A program made the translations under genes and the position numbers. Below are positions 53,542 through 61,262 of a stretch of DNA of 64,000 bases, in pieces. The notes beneath the pieces are model-generated. The model was not told where the DNA came from. It ran no database searches and saw only the letters and a program-made list of their open reading frames with translations. The stretch spans positions 93,261-157,260 of the forward strand of contig JAFQIY010000043.1 of assembly GCA_017415165.1 (NCBI GenBank), in the 5' to 3' direction. The first letter of the stretch is position 1. Each line of letters begins with the position of its first letter. The stretch is from Oscillospiraceae bacterium (GTDB taxonomy: Bacteria > Bacillota > Clostridia > Oscillospirales > Ruminococcaceae).

Positions 53542-53588
53542 CGAAATAATCTCCTCAAAATCAATAAAAACCAATATTTTACCCACAT

Positions 53589-53617
53589 AGTATAGCATAC
53601 ACCTATAAATAAAGCAA
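53589..53617 (-). promoter_or_regulatory. Promoter of the LtaS-like gene
   Basis: On the minus strand TTGCTT (53617-53612), a 17-base spacer, TATACT (53594-53589). Confidence 0.6.
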
Positions 53618-53785
53618 TCGTCAAATTGACGTTAATATCAAGAAAAAACCGCTTTTTGTGGGGCAAAGTGCACATTGAACCGTACTTTAATTTGTTGATA
53701 GCATATAAAAGCAGCTTGGACGTACAGTGGGAGAATAGAGACAGCTAAGGAAAATGAAAAAATGGTGAAACTTTCCGATTTCCCA
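53618..53785. other. Spacer between the LtaS-like and kinase promoters
   Basis: Middle of the 307-base divergent region (53542-53848). Apart from the two promoters I see no gene, operator-like palindrome or RNA motif here. Confidence 0.5.
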
Positions 53786-53814
53786 TTGAAAAAGCAAAAC
53801 TGATTTGCTATAAT
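53786..53814 (+). promoter_or_regulatory. Sigma-A promoter of the diacylglycerol kinase gene
   Basis: TTGAAA (53786-53791), a 17-base spacer, TATAAT (53809-53814). Confidence 0.75.
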
Positions 53815-53848
53815 TTATCTGAAAACAGCTTCAGGAGGAGCAAATACT

Positions 53849-54754
53849 GTGAAAAAGTTATTGTTTGTATTTAATCCCCATTCGGGAAAGGGACAAATCC
53901 GTCAGCACCTTATGACGATAACGGATATATTTACCAAGGGCGGATATGAGGTTACTGTTCACCCGACCCAGTGTAAGAATGATGCGTATGAAAAAATCCT
54001 GTCAAGGGGCAATGATTTTGATGTTGTAGCCTGCAGCGGCGGCGACGGCACGCTCAACGAAACCATCAAGGCGGTTATGACAAGCGGAAATCGTCTCCCG
54101 ATAGGCTATATTCCGTCAGGTACGATGAATGACTTCGCATCCGCAATCGGAATACCTAAGGATATGCCTGCGGCGGCGCAGAAAATTGTTGAAAGCAGCT
54201 TTGTCACGGTTGACATAGGTTCGTTCAATCAGGAGTATTTCACATATATTGCCGCATTCGGGATGTTTACTGAGGTAAGCTATGAAACCTCCCAGCAGAT
54301 GAAGAATATGTTCGGCAGCCTTGCGTACATTATGGAGGGTATGAAACGCTTCAATATGACAAAAACATATCGTGTAAAGGTTACTCACGACGGCGAAACA
54401 ACTGAGGACGAGTACATTTACGGTATGGTTTCAAATTCATCATCGGTAGGCGGAATAAAGGGCTTCGGCGCAGACGATATCCTGCTTGATGACGGCGTGT
54501 TCGAGGTGTTTCTGATAAAAGCACCGAAAAATCTGCAGGATTTCCAGTTTACAATAAACTCACTTATGAAGCACGAGCTTGACGCAAAATGCTTTACCTG
54601 CTTCAAGGCGGCGGAGGTAACCTTCCACTCGGATAACGACCTGCCCTGGACGCTGGACGGCGAATTCGGAGGGGACTGCCGCAATGTTATGATAAAGAAT
54701 AATCATCGTGCGATAGATATATTTGCAGAAAAGAATAATTTGCTTTCCGAATAA
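53849..54754 (+). CDS. Diacylglycerol kinase family protein (DgkB/YegS type)
   Basis: 301 residues from a GTG start with AGGAGGAG nine bases upstream. Lipid kinase family: FVFNPHSGKGQIR at the start, ACSGGDGTLNETI with the GGDG nucleotide site near residue 70, YIPSGTMNDFA, and a C-terminal beta-rich domain with LDGEFGGDC. It phosphorylates diacylglycerol to phosphatidic acid, the step that recycles lipid released by LtaS, whose homologue is divergent from this gene. Ends in a strong terminator. Confidence 0.92.
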   Translation: MKKLLFVFNPHSGKGQIRQHLMTITDIFTKGGYEVTVHPTQCKNDAYEKILSRGNDFDVVACSGGDGTLNETIKAVMTSGNRLPIGYIPSGTMNDFASAIGIPKDMPAAAQKIVESSFVTVDIGSFNQEYFTYIAAFGMFTEVSYETSQQMKNMFGSLAYIMEGMKRFNMTKTYRVKVTHDGETTEDEYIYGMVSNSSSVGGIKGFGADDILLDDGVFEVFLIKAPKNLQDFQFTINSLMKHELDAKCFTCFKAAEVTFHSDNDLPWTLDGEFGGDCRNVMIKNNHRAIDIFAEKNNLLSE

Positions 54755-54758
54755 TTTT

Positions 54759-54803
54759 ACGGATACGGTTTTAATATTTTTAACCGTGTCCGTTTTAATT
54801 TTT
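54759..54803 (+). terminator. Terminator of the diacylglycerol kinase gene
   Basis: ACGGATACGGTT pairs with AACCGTGTCCGT, followed by TTTAATTTTT. Confidence 0.88.
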
Positions 54804-54807
54804 ACGG

Positions 54808-54836
54808 TTGAATAATTAAAGAAAATGTGGTACAAT
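54808..54836 (+). promoter_or_regulatory. Sigma-A promoter of the DUF3592/GH3 operon
   Basis: TTGAAT (54808-54813), a 17-base spacer, TACAAT (54831-54836). An ATG at 54825 lies inside this promoter, which is why the GTG at 54864 is taken as the gene start. Confidence 0.7.
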
Positions 54837-54863
54837 GTTTTCAGCGGCAAAGGGGGACTGAGA

Positions 54864-55274
54864 GTGGAAATTCTGATAATCGCTGCAGCGTTGCTGATTG
54901 CGGCAATACTGATATATATTTCTTACCGTCTCGAACAGCGCAGAAAGAAGTACATAAACGGAATAAAGAAATTTGCGGAAGAAAGCGTCTGCTTTGAGGG
55001 AACTGTCACAAGCGTCTCAAAGGATTATATAATGCTTAAATTCCGTGATGAAGCACAGAAGAAAACCGTGCACCATAAATATTCGTATTCACGCAGACGT
55101 TATAAGCCTGAAGCACAGGTTACGGTTTATTATGATGAGAGAAATGACTGCGCCTGCATAGAGGGGGACAATCCTTTTACACATAAGGCTATGTGGTGCG
55201 CATTGGGTTCGGCATTGTGTGCAGCGGCGGCGTTTGCGTCAGCTGCGGCAGGAATAATTTTTGCAGTAAGGTAG
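54864..55274 (+). CDS. Small membrane protein, DUF3592-like
   Basis: 136 residues from a GTG with AGGGGG about seven bases upstream. One N-terminal membrane helix (about 2-22), a basic stretch (RLEQRRKKY), a small beta domain with FEGTVTSVSKDY and VTVYYDERNDCACIEGDN that resembles DUF3592, and a C-terminal membrane helix rich in Ala. The function is unknown. It lies 12 bases upstream of the GH3 gene and probably shares its transcript, though no functional link is evident. Confidence 0.75.
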   Translation: MEILIIAAALLIAAILIYISYRLEQRRKKYINGIKKFAEESVCFEGTVTSVSKDYIMLKFRDEAQKKTVHHKYSYSRRRYKPEAQVTVYYDERNDCACIEGDNPFTHKAMWCALGSALCAAAAFASAAAGIIFAVR

Positions 55275-55286
55275 GGTGTTGTTACT

Positions 55287-57341
55287 ATGGAAAAATATCT
55301 TGACAAGAACTTTTCGGCGCAGGAACGTGCCGAGGATTTGACCGACAGAATGACTTTGGAAGAACAGGCTTCACAGCTGAAATATCAGGCTGACCCTGTT
55401 CCGCATCTGGGTATTCCTGCATATAACTGGTGGAACGAGGGTCTGCACGGTGTTGCCCGTGCAGGTACGGCGACAATGTTTCCGCAGGCTATTGGACTTG
55501 CGGCAATGTTTGACGAAAAGATGATTTTCCGTGCGGCGGAAATTACAGCTGACGAGGCAAGGGCAAAGTACAACGCTTTTTCGGTACGCGGTGACCGTGA
55601 TATCTACAAGGGACTGACTATGTGGTCGCCTAACATCAATATTTTCCGTGACCCACGCTGGGGAAGGGGACACGAAACCTATGGCGAGGACCCGTTCCTT
55701 ACAGCACGTCTTGGTGTGGCATTTGTGAAGGGTATGCAGGGGGACGGCGAGGTGCTGAAGACTGCTGCCTGTGCAAAGCATTTTGCTGTTCACAGCGGAC
55801 CTGAGGCTGTCCGTCACGAGTTTGACGCCGTGGCAAATCCTAAGGATATGGAGGAAACCTATCTTCCTGCATTCAGGGCGCTTGTTCAGGAAGCAAAGGT
55901 CGAGGGCGTGATGGGTGCGTACAACCGTGTGAACGGTGAACCTGCCTGTGCAAGTCCGTACCTTATGGGCAAGCTGAAGGAGTGGGGCTTTGACGGATAC
56001 TTTGTTTCGGATTGCTGGGCAATTCAGGATTTCCATCTGCATCACCACGTTACTGATACGGCAGCTGAGTCTGCGGCGCTTGCACTGAAGCAGGGCTGTG
56101 ACATCAACTGCGGCTGTACCTATTTGCAGGCACTTGCGGCGGTAGATGAGGGACTTGCCAATAAGAGTGACATCCGTAACGCTTGCGTGCACGCAATGAG
56201 GACGAGAGTTCGTCTCGGTATGTTTGACGAAAAAACGGAGTACGACGATATTCCTTACGATATAATTTCTTGCAAGGAACATAAGGCTTTTTCTCAGGAA
56301 TGTGCAGAAAAATCTATGGTGCTTCTGAAAAACAACGGCATACTGCCTTTGGACAGAAGCAAGCTGAAAACAATCGCCGTAATCGGTCCGAACGCTGACA
56401 GCCGTGCGGCGCTGGAGGGCAACTACTGCGGAACAGCTGACCGATACACAACTTTTCTTGAGGGCATCGAGGACGCTTTCGACGGACGTGTTCTCTACTC
56501 ACAGGGCTGTCACCTGTTCAAGGACAGAACATCGGGACTTGCTATGGCAGGTGACCGCTATGCTGAGGCACTGGCGGCGGCAGAAAATTCTGACGTTGTA
56601 ATCGCCTGCGTTGGTCTTGACGCTACTCTTGAGGGCGAGGAGGGCGACACAGGCAACGAATTCTTCTCAGGTGACAAAAAGGATTTGCGTCTGCCTGAGT
56701 CACAGCGTATTCTTCTTGAAAAGCTTGCGGCGACAGGAAAGCCGATGGTTGTTGTGCTTACTACAGGAAGTGCCGTAAATCCCGAAATAACAGGAGATGC
56801 GCTGATTGAAACCTGGTACCCGGGACAGATGGGCGGCAAGGCGCTGGCGAGAATACTTTTCGGTGATGTATCACCGTCGGGAAAGCTTCCTGTTACATTT
56901 TATGAAAGTGCGGACGAACTCCCCGAATTTGAGGATTACTCAATGAAAAACCGCACCTATCGTTACGCCGAGGGCAACGTGCTTTATCCTTTCGGATACG
57001 GTCTGACCTACTCAAAGGTTGAGTGTACGGCGGTTTCTTACGCTGATGGAAATGCTGTCGTAACAGTTGAAAACAACGGCAATTACGACACAGATGAGGT
57101 TATTCAGCTTTATATCAAGGACAACAGCGAGTTTGCCGTGCCGAATGTAAGTCTTTGCGGCTTTAAGCGTGTGCACATAAGAAAAGGCGAAAAACTGACA
57201 GTTGAAATGAGCGTGCCTGAAAGTGCTTTTGAGGCAGTTGACAGCGAGGGCAGACGTGCTGTTTACGGGGACAAATTCGTCCTTTTTGCAGACGTTTCAC
57301 AGCCGACAGAAGCAAGTGCTTACGTTGAAATCAATAAATAA
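55287..57341 (+). CDS. GH3 beta-xylosidase-type enzyme, cytoplasmic
   Basis: 684 residues, no signal peptide. GH3 N-terminal barrel with WWNEGLHGVAR (49-58), RDPRWGRGHETYGEDP, AKHFAVHSGPE, AYNRVNGEPACASP and the nucleophile in FVSDCWAI (Asp242). The second domain has GEEGDTGNEFFSGDKKDL, where the acid/base Glu is expected. The C-terminal Fn3-like domain has FPFGYGLTY-type and ENNGNYDTDEVIQLY segments. The EGLHGV and NGEPACAS forms are those of bacterial beta-xylosidases acting on xylo-oligosaccharides, and fit the GH43 and GH31 enzymes elsewhere in the window. Beta-glucosidase activity cannot be excluded. Confidence 0.9.
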   Translation: MEKYLDKNFSAQERAEDLTDRMTLEEQASQLKYQADPVPHLGIPAYNWWNEGLHGVARAGTATMFPQAIGLAAMFDEKMIFRAAEITADEARAKYNAFSVRGDRDIYKGLTMWSPNINIFRDPRWGRGHETYGEDPFLTARLGVAFVKGMQGDGEVLKTAACAKHFAVHSGPEAVRHEFDAVANPKDMEETYLPAFRALVQEAKVEGVMGAYNRVNGEPACASPYLMGKLKEWGFDGYFVSDCWAIQDFHLHHHVTDTAAESAALALKQGCDINCGCTYLQALAAVDEGLANKSDIRNACVHAMRTRVRLGMFDEKTEYDDIPYDIISCKEHKAFSQECAEKSMVLLKNNGILPLDRSKLKTIAVIGPNADSRAALEGNYCGTADRYTTFLEGIEDAFDGRVLYSQGCHLFKDRTSGLAMAGDRYAEALAAAENSDVVIACVGLDATLEGEEGDTGNEFFSGDKKDLRLPESQRILLEKLAATGKPMVVVLTTGSAVNPEITGDALIETWYPGQMGGKALARILFGDVSPSGKLPVTFYESADELPEFEDYSMKNRTYRYAEGNVLYPFGYGLTYSKVECTAVSYADGNAVVTVENNGNYDTDEVIQLYIKDNSEFAVPNVSLCGFKRVHIRKGEKLTVEMSVPESAFEAVDSEGRRAVYGDKFVLFADVSQPTEASAYVEINK

Positions 57342-57346
57342 AAATT

Positions 57347-57380
57347 GGCAGGTACATCAATAGTACCTGCCGTATTTTTT
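57347..57380. terminator. Bidirectional terminator between GH3 and dCMP deaminase
   Basis: GGCAGGTAC pairs with GTACCTGCC. GTATTTTTT follows on the plus strand and a T-run on the minus strand. Confidence 0.88.
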
Positions 57381-57876
57381 AGTAACCTTCTGAGCCTTCA
57401 ATGGACTCGTCACGGTCAATCCACGTTTCAACGTTGATAGTTGTGTATGTATCCTTTGTGTTGCGTATAATAACCGTGGAAATACCCGAGTTGATAATCA
57501 TTCTCTTGCACATTGAGCAAGGCTCAACATCGCCGTAAAGCTCGCCTGTTTTTGCATCGTGGCAAGCAAGATAAATTGTTGCACCAATCATATCCTTTCG
57601 GGAAGCTGAAATAATAGCGTTTGCCTCTGCGTGCACGCTTCTGCAAAGCTCATAACGCTGCCCCTTTGGAATGTTCAGCTTTTCGCGTGTGCAGTAGCCG
57701 AGGTCAACACAGTTTGCGCGTCCTCTCGGTGCACCTACATAACCTGTAGAAATAATCTGGTCATTGTTTACAATGATAGCACCAAAATTTCTGCGCAGGC
57801 AAGTACCTCTTTCCAGCACGGTTTCGGCAATATCGAGGTAGTAATTTATCTTATCGCGTCTTGTATAATTTTCCAT
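57379..57876 (-). CDS. dCMP deaminase family protein (ComEB-like)
   Basis: 165 residues from the ATG at 57876, seven to eight bases after AGGGGCT; a GTG 18 bases earlier overlaps that site. Zinc-dependent cytidine/deoxycytidylate deaminase: FGAIIVNNDQIISTGYVGAPRG, CRSVHAEANAI with the catalytic His-Ala-Glu, and EPCSMCKRMI with the zinc-binding Cys pair. It converts dCMP to dUMP for thymidylate synthesis. It is monocistronic and ordinary. Confidence 0.93.
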   Translation of the reverse strand: MENYTRRDKINYYLDIAETVLERGTCLRRNFGAIIVNNDQIISTGYVGAPRGRANCVDLGYCTREKLNIPKGQRYELCRSVHAEANAIISASRKDMIGATIYLACHDAKTGELYGDVEPCSMCKRMIINSGISTVIIRNTKDTYTTINVETWIDRDESIEGSEGY

Positions 57877-57979
57877 AAAATTCAGCCCCTTCACAAAATA
57901 TAAGGTCTATATAATATTTTAACAGATTTCAACATATTTTGCAATAGGGTTTTGTGAATTTGCAGCAATAAATAATTAT

Positions 57980-58008
57980 TTGCAATCATTGCAATATTAT
58001 GATATAAT
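57980..58008 (+). promoter_or_regulatory. Sigma-A promoter of the DUF1624/KsgA genes
   Basis: TTGCAA (57980-57985), a 17-base spacer, TATAAT (58003-58008). Confidence 0.75.
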
Positions 58009-58036
58009 AAAAAGCACTGTGAAAGGAAGTGAAACA

Positions 58037-58831
58037 ATGTCTGTTGCAACCGAAGAATATCAGAATAAGGCAGTCACCGAAACTGCACCTGTTGAAATCG
58101 GACGGAAAAACCGTGCTGAATTTCTTGACCTGCTGAGAGGCTTTGCGATAATTTATGTTATGCTTTATCACTTAATGTATGACCTGATTTTTTTCGGCGG
58201 AATGGATTTACCTTTCTTTTTTACCAATTGGTGGGAAACTCTGCATCAGTTTGTGCTGATTGTGCTTTTCGGCATATCGGGAATTTGCGCAGGCTTTTCG
58301 AAAAACGTCCTCAGGCGTGGTGCTACGCTGTTTCTTATGGGTGAGCTTCTGACTATCGGTACGGCAATTTTTATGCCGAATGATGTCATCGTATTCGGTG
58401 TGCTTTCCTGTTTTGGAGCAATAATGCTCATCTACGGCGTAATTTCACCGTGGCTGAAAAAAGTCCCGAATATTGCGGTTTTTGTGGTGTTCACATTACT
58501 TACGATAGTCTTTTTCGACTTTCCGAGAAACGAGAGTATTTTCCTGCTTTTCAGAAAAATCCAGCTTGACCTGCCTGACAATATCAACTATCTTTATCCA
58601 ATCGGAATTACAGCTTCGGGTTTTCGCTCGGCAGACTATTTTCCGCTTATTCCGTTCGGCTTTATTTTTCTTGCAGGAACAGCATTTTCGGATTGCGTAA
58701 AAAATGGTCACCTGCCTGAATTCTTCTATAAAGCAAAGCTGCCCGTGATAAATTTTCTCGGCAAACATTCCCTTTGGGTTTACATAATTCACCAGCCTGT
58801 TTTTATGGCACTTACTTACCTGATTTTTTAA
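58037..58831 (+). CDS. DUF1624 membrane protein (HGSNAT-like acyltransferase family)
   Basis: 264 residues from the ATG at 58037 after GGAAGTG; an ATG at 57980 lies in the promoter. Seven or so membrane segments. The start of the conserved part, RAEFLDLLRGFAIIYVMLYH, and the later GASGICAG-like FGISGICAGFSKN are typical of DUF1624 and heparan-alpha-glucosaminide acetyltransferase catalytic domains, with the conserved His in the first helix. It may acylate a surface sugar, but no substrate is known. KsgA follows 18 bases downstream. Confidence 0.88.
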   Translation: MSVATEEYQNKAVTETAPVEIGRKNRAEFLDLLRGFAIIYVMLYHLMYDLIFFGGMDLPFFFTNWWETLHQFVLIVLFGISGICAGFSKNVLRRGATLFLMGELLTIGTAIFMPNDVIVFGVLSCFGAIMLIYGVISPWLKKVPNIAVFVVFTLLTIVFFDFPRNESIFLLFRKIQLDLPDNINYLYPIGITASGFRSADYFPLIPFGFIFLAGTAFSDCVKNGHLPEFFYKAKLPVINFLGKHSLWVYIIHQPVFMALTYLIF

Positions 58832-58849
58832 TTGAAAGGACTTCTCAAT

Positions 58850-59716
58850 ATGGAGAATTTAACCAATATCAACGTTATCAAGGATATTTTTGAAAGGCAC
58901 GGTTTTTCATTCAGCAAAACCCTCGGACAGAACTTTCTTATCAACCCCTCGGTGTGCCCGAAAATTGCCGAAATGGGCAACGCTGCTGAGGGCTGGGGCG
59001 TGCTGGAAATCGGCACGGGTGTAGGCGTACTCACTCACGAGCTTGCAAAGCGTGCGGACAAGGTTGTTGCAGTGGAAATTGACGAAAGACTTATTCCGAT
59101 ACTTGAGGAAACCCTTGCTGACCACGACAACGTTACCGTAATCAATGAGGACGTTATGAAGGCTGACCTTGCGGCAATTATCGAGGAGCATTTCAAGGGA
59201 CTGAAAGTAGCTGTGTGTGCAAATCTTCCGTATTACATAACTTCGCCGATTATTATGATGCTTCTTGAAAGCCGTCTGCCTATTGAGTCAATTACTGTTA
59301 TGGTGCAGAAAGAGGCAGGAAAGCGTCTTTGTGCCGAAATGGGAAGCCGTGATACAGGCGCAGTAACAGCGGCGGTGCGTTATTATGCCGAACCGAAGCT
59401 GCTGTTCAACGTTTCAAGGGGCAGCTTTATGCCTGCACCGAATGTTGACTCCTGTGTTATACGTCTTGACGTCAATAAAGAGCCTGCCGTTGCGGTAAGT
59501 GACGAAGCCTTTTATTTCAGGGTAGTCCGAGGCGCATTTTCACAGCGCAGAAAAAATCTGTGCAACAGCCTTTCTTCTGCTATGGGAATACCGAAAAATG
59601 TTGTTACCGAGGCGGTGAAAGCGGCAGGTGTGTCCGAAAATGCACGCCCCGAGCAGCTTCAGCTGACCGATTTGGCAGCGGTTGCGGAGGAATTGAAAAG
59701 AGTTTCAGAAAATTGA
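58850..59716 (+). CDS. ksgA: 16S rRNA dimethyladenosine transferase KsgA/RsmA
   Basis: 288 residues from the ATG at 58850, nine bases after GAAAGGA; a TTG 18 bases earlier has no proper site. SAM-dependent methyltransferase: HGFSFSKTLGQNFLINPS, VLEIGTGVGVLTHELAKRA (SAM loop), NLPYYITSPIIM (catalytic motif IV) and the C-terminal RGAFSQRRKNLCNSL. It dimethylates the two adjacent adenosines near the 3-prime end of 16S rRNA; loss gives kasugamycin resistance. It is second in an operon with DUF1624, an accidental-looking pairing. Confidence 0.95.
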   Translation: MENLTNINVIKDIFERHGFSFSKTLGQNFLINPSVCPKIAEMGNAAEGWGVLEIGTGVGVLTHELAKRADKVVAVEIDERLIPILEETLADHDNVTVINEDVMKADLAAIIEEHFKGLKVAVCANLPYYITSPIIMMLLESRLPIESITVMVQKEAGKRLCAEMGSRDTGAVTAAVRYYAEPKLLFNVSRGSFMPAPNVDSCVIRLDVNKEPAVAVSDEAFYFRVVRGAFSQRRKNLCNSLSSAMGIPKNVVTEAVKAAGVSENARPEQLQLTDLAAVAEELKRVSEN

Positions 59717-59785
59717 TTTTATTGACGAAATGCACAAAAATGGTGCGTTGAATTTTCGCAAAATTCAAAAAAACAGCTGAAACAC

Positions 59786-59814
59786 TTGTATTTATTTTAA
59801 AAATCGGTTATAAT
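59786..59814 (+). promoter_or_regulatory. Sigma-A promoter of ireB
   Basis: TTGTAT (59786-59791), a 17-base spacer, TATAAT (59809-59814). Confidence 0.7.
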
Positions 59815-59873
59815 ATGTGTATGCTCCCGAATATGTTATTAAGGGAGGAATTTTAAGAAAAGGAGTGTTATAA

Positions 59874-60122
59874 ATGAACGGTGACCAGACTATGACTTTT
59901 TCAGTTGTTGAGGACAGAGAAAGCAATATCAGAAAAAATCTTACTATTGTTTATGACGCTCTGCGTGAAAAGGGCTATAACCCTATCAATCAGATTGTGG
60001 GTTATATCCTTTCGGAGGACCCGACCTACATAACCACATACAACAACGCAAGAAGCCTTATACGTCATATTGACCGTGATGAGCTTCTTCAGGTGCTTGT
60101 TAAGTCTTATCTCGGCGAATAA
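59874..60122 (+). CDS. ireB: IreB family regulatory phosphoprotein (UPF0297)
   Basis: 82 residues, full family length. Conserved blocks: [58 protein letters not shown]. IreB is a substrate of the serine/threonine kinase IreK in enterococci, where it affects cephalosporin resistance; the Thr residues near the N-terminus (Thr6, Thr8) are candidate phosphosites. In many Firmicutes it sits with alaS and ruvX, but here it is alone between ksgA and pdaA. RBS AAGGAG. Confidence 0.93.
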   Translation: MNGDQTMTFSVVEDRESNIRKNLTIVYDALREKGYNPINQIVGYILSEDPTYITTYNNARSLIRHIDRDELLQVLVKSYLGE

Positions 60123-60134
60123 GGATAATGATGT

Positions 60135-60166
60135 GCGTTATGGATTTTTCTGTAACGCATTTTTTA
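60135..60166 (+). terminator. Terminator of ireB
   Basis: TGCGTTA pairs with TAACGCA, followed by TTTTTTATTTTT. Confidence 0.8.
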
Positions 60167-60310
60167 TTTTTCTATCCAAATTGAGATGAAATTGTAACCA
60201 TTCCGTAGTTTTATTTCGGCAGGTTTTATGCTATTATATACTTGTGATAAAAAATAAAAGACTTCAAAAAATAAAATTGTCCCTTCGGAAATTTTATTTG
60301 GAGGTCGCTT

Positions 60311-61075
60311 ATGGTGAAAAAAATTATCACAGTTATTTCAGCAGGAATTCTTGCTGCAGCCGTTATGAATTTTACTGCATTTGCACAACCGCTTGACAGA
60401 ACTTCACACGGCTACGGTCAGGGTACAGAGGTTGATGAAAATAACCGTCCTACAGGTGCAGAGATGTTTAACGACGAGATGAACCAGTATGGCTGTTACG
60501 CAATGCTTGAGGACAACGGCGAGATTTATCTTACCTTTGACCAGGGTTATGAAAATGGTTACACTGAGCCTATTCTTGACACGCTGAAGGAAAAGAACGT
60601 AAAAGCGGTGTTCTTTCTGACGGGTGACTACGCAGAACGTAACGAAAAGCTTGTAAAACGTATGCTTGACGAGGGACATATCATCGGAAACCACGGTATG
60701 AAGCACGCTTCGCTTCCGACGCTTACCGATGAGCAGGTAAGGACAGAAATTATGTCGCTGCACGATTTTGTCAAGGATAAGTACAATTACGAAATGACTT
60801 TATTCAGACCGCCCTGCGGTGAATATTCGGAACAGTCTATGGCTGTATGCAATGAGCTTGGGTATAAAACGCTGCTCTGGAGCTTTGCATATCCTGACTG
60901 GGACGTAAATAACCAACCCGACCCGACAGCTGCTTTTGAAAAGGTTACAAAGGCTGCACACGGCGGCGGAATTTTCCTCCTGCACAGCGTTTCCTCAACC
61001 AATGCGGAAATCCTCGGCAGGGTTATCGACAATCTCAGGGAACAGGGGTACACCCTTACGACACCAAAGCTTTGA
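60311..61075 (+). CDS. pdaA: PdaA-type polysaccharide deacetylase (delta-lactam biosynthesis)
   Basis: 254 residues. The signal peptide is cleaved near AFA-QPL (residue 25). NodB domain: YLTFDQGYENGYTEPILD (Asp of motif 1; in PdaA the second Asp of TFDD is replaced, here by Gln), GNHGMKHASLP with the two zinc His, and FRPPCGEYSEQ and LLHSVS. The FDxGYENGYT form is specific for PdaA, which deacetylates N-acetylmuramic acid on the way to the muramic-delta-lactam of spore cortex. It suggests the organism can or could form spores. RBS GGAGG upstream. Confidence 0.88.
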   Translation: MVKKIITVISAGILAAAVMNFTAFAQPLDRTSHGYGQGTEVDENNRPTGAEMFNDEMNQYGCYAMLEDNGEIYLTFDQGYENGYTEPILDTLKEKNVKAVFFLTGDYAERNEKLVKRMLDEGHIIGNHGMKHASLPTLTDEQVRTEIMSLHDFVKDKYNYEMTLFRPPCGEYSEQSMAVCNELGYKTLLWSFAYPDWDVNNQPDPTAAFEKVTKAAHGGGIFLLHSVSSTNAEILGRVIDNLREQGYTLTTPKL

Positions 61076-61082
61076 TTTGCTA

Positions 61083-61106
61083 TTCAAGGGACAAAATCCC
61101 TTTGAA
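61083..61106 (+). terminator. Stem-loop after pdaA
   Basis: TTCAAGGGA pairs with TCCCTTTGAA (one bulge). It is followed only by TTCTGATTT, so it is weaker than the next stem. Confidence 0.55.
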
Positions 61107-61164
61107 GTTCTGATTTGCCGATGCAGACGGTAAATCGCCGAACTCCTTGTTTTTTCTTTATTTT

Positions 61165-61203
61165 GGCGGAGCAGCACTAACTGTTCCGCCGCTTTTCTTT
61201 TTT
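61165..61203 (+). terminator. Rho-independent terminator after pdaA
   Basis: GGCGGAGCAG pairs with CTGTTCCGCC (one G-U pair), followed by a T-rich tract GCTTTTCTTTTTT. Confidence 0.85.
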
Positions 61204-61204
61204 G

Positions 61205-61233
61205 TTGCAATTTACAATATGTTGTGGTAAAAT
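61205..61233 (+). promoter_or_regulatory. Probable promoter of the GLUG lipoprotein gene
   Basis: TTGCAA (61205-61210), a 17-base spacer, TAAAAT (61228-61233). Confidence 0.6.
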
Positions 61234-61262
61234 ATAGGTATAACTTTAACGGAGGGACGTCT

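Noticed and set aside
55371-56282. A 303-codon minus-strand frame opposite the GH3 gene
   Set aside because: The GH3 motifs on the plus strand are unambiguous; the reverse frame has no motif or ribosome site.
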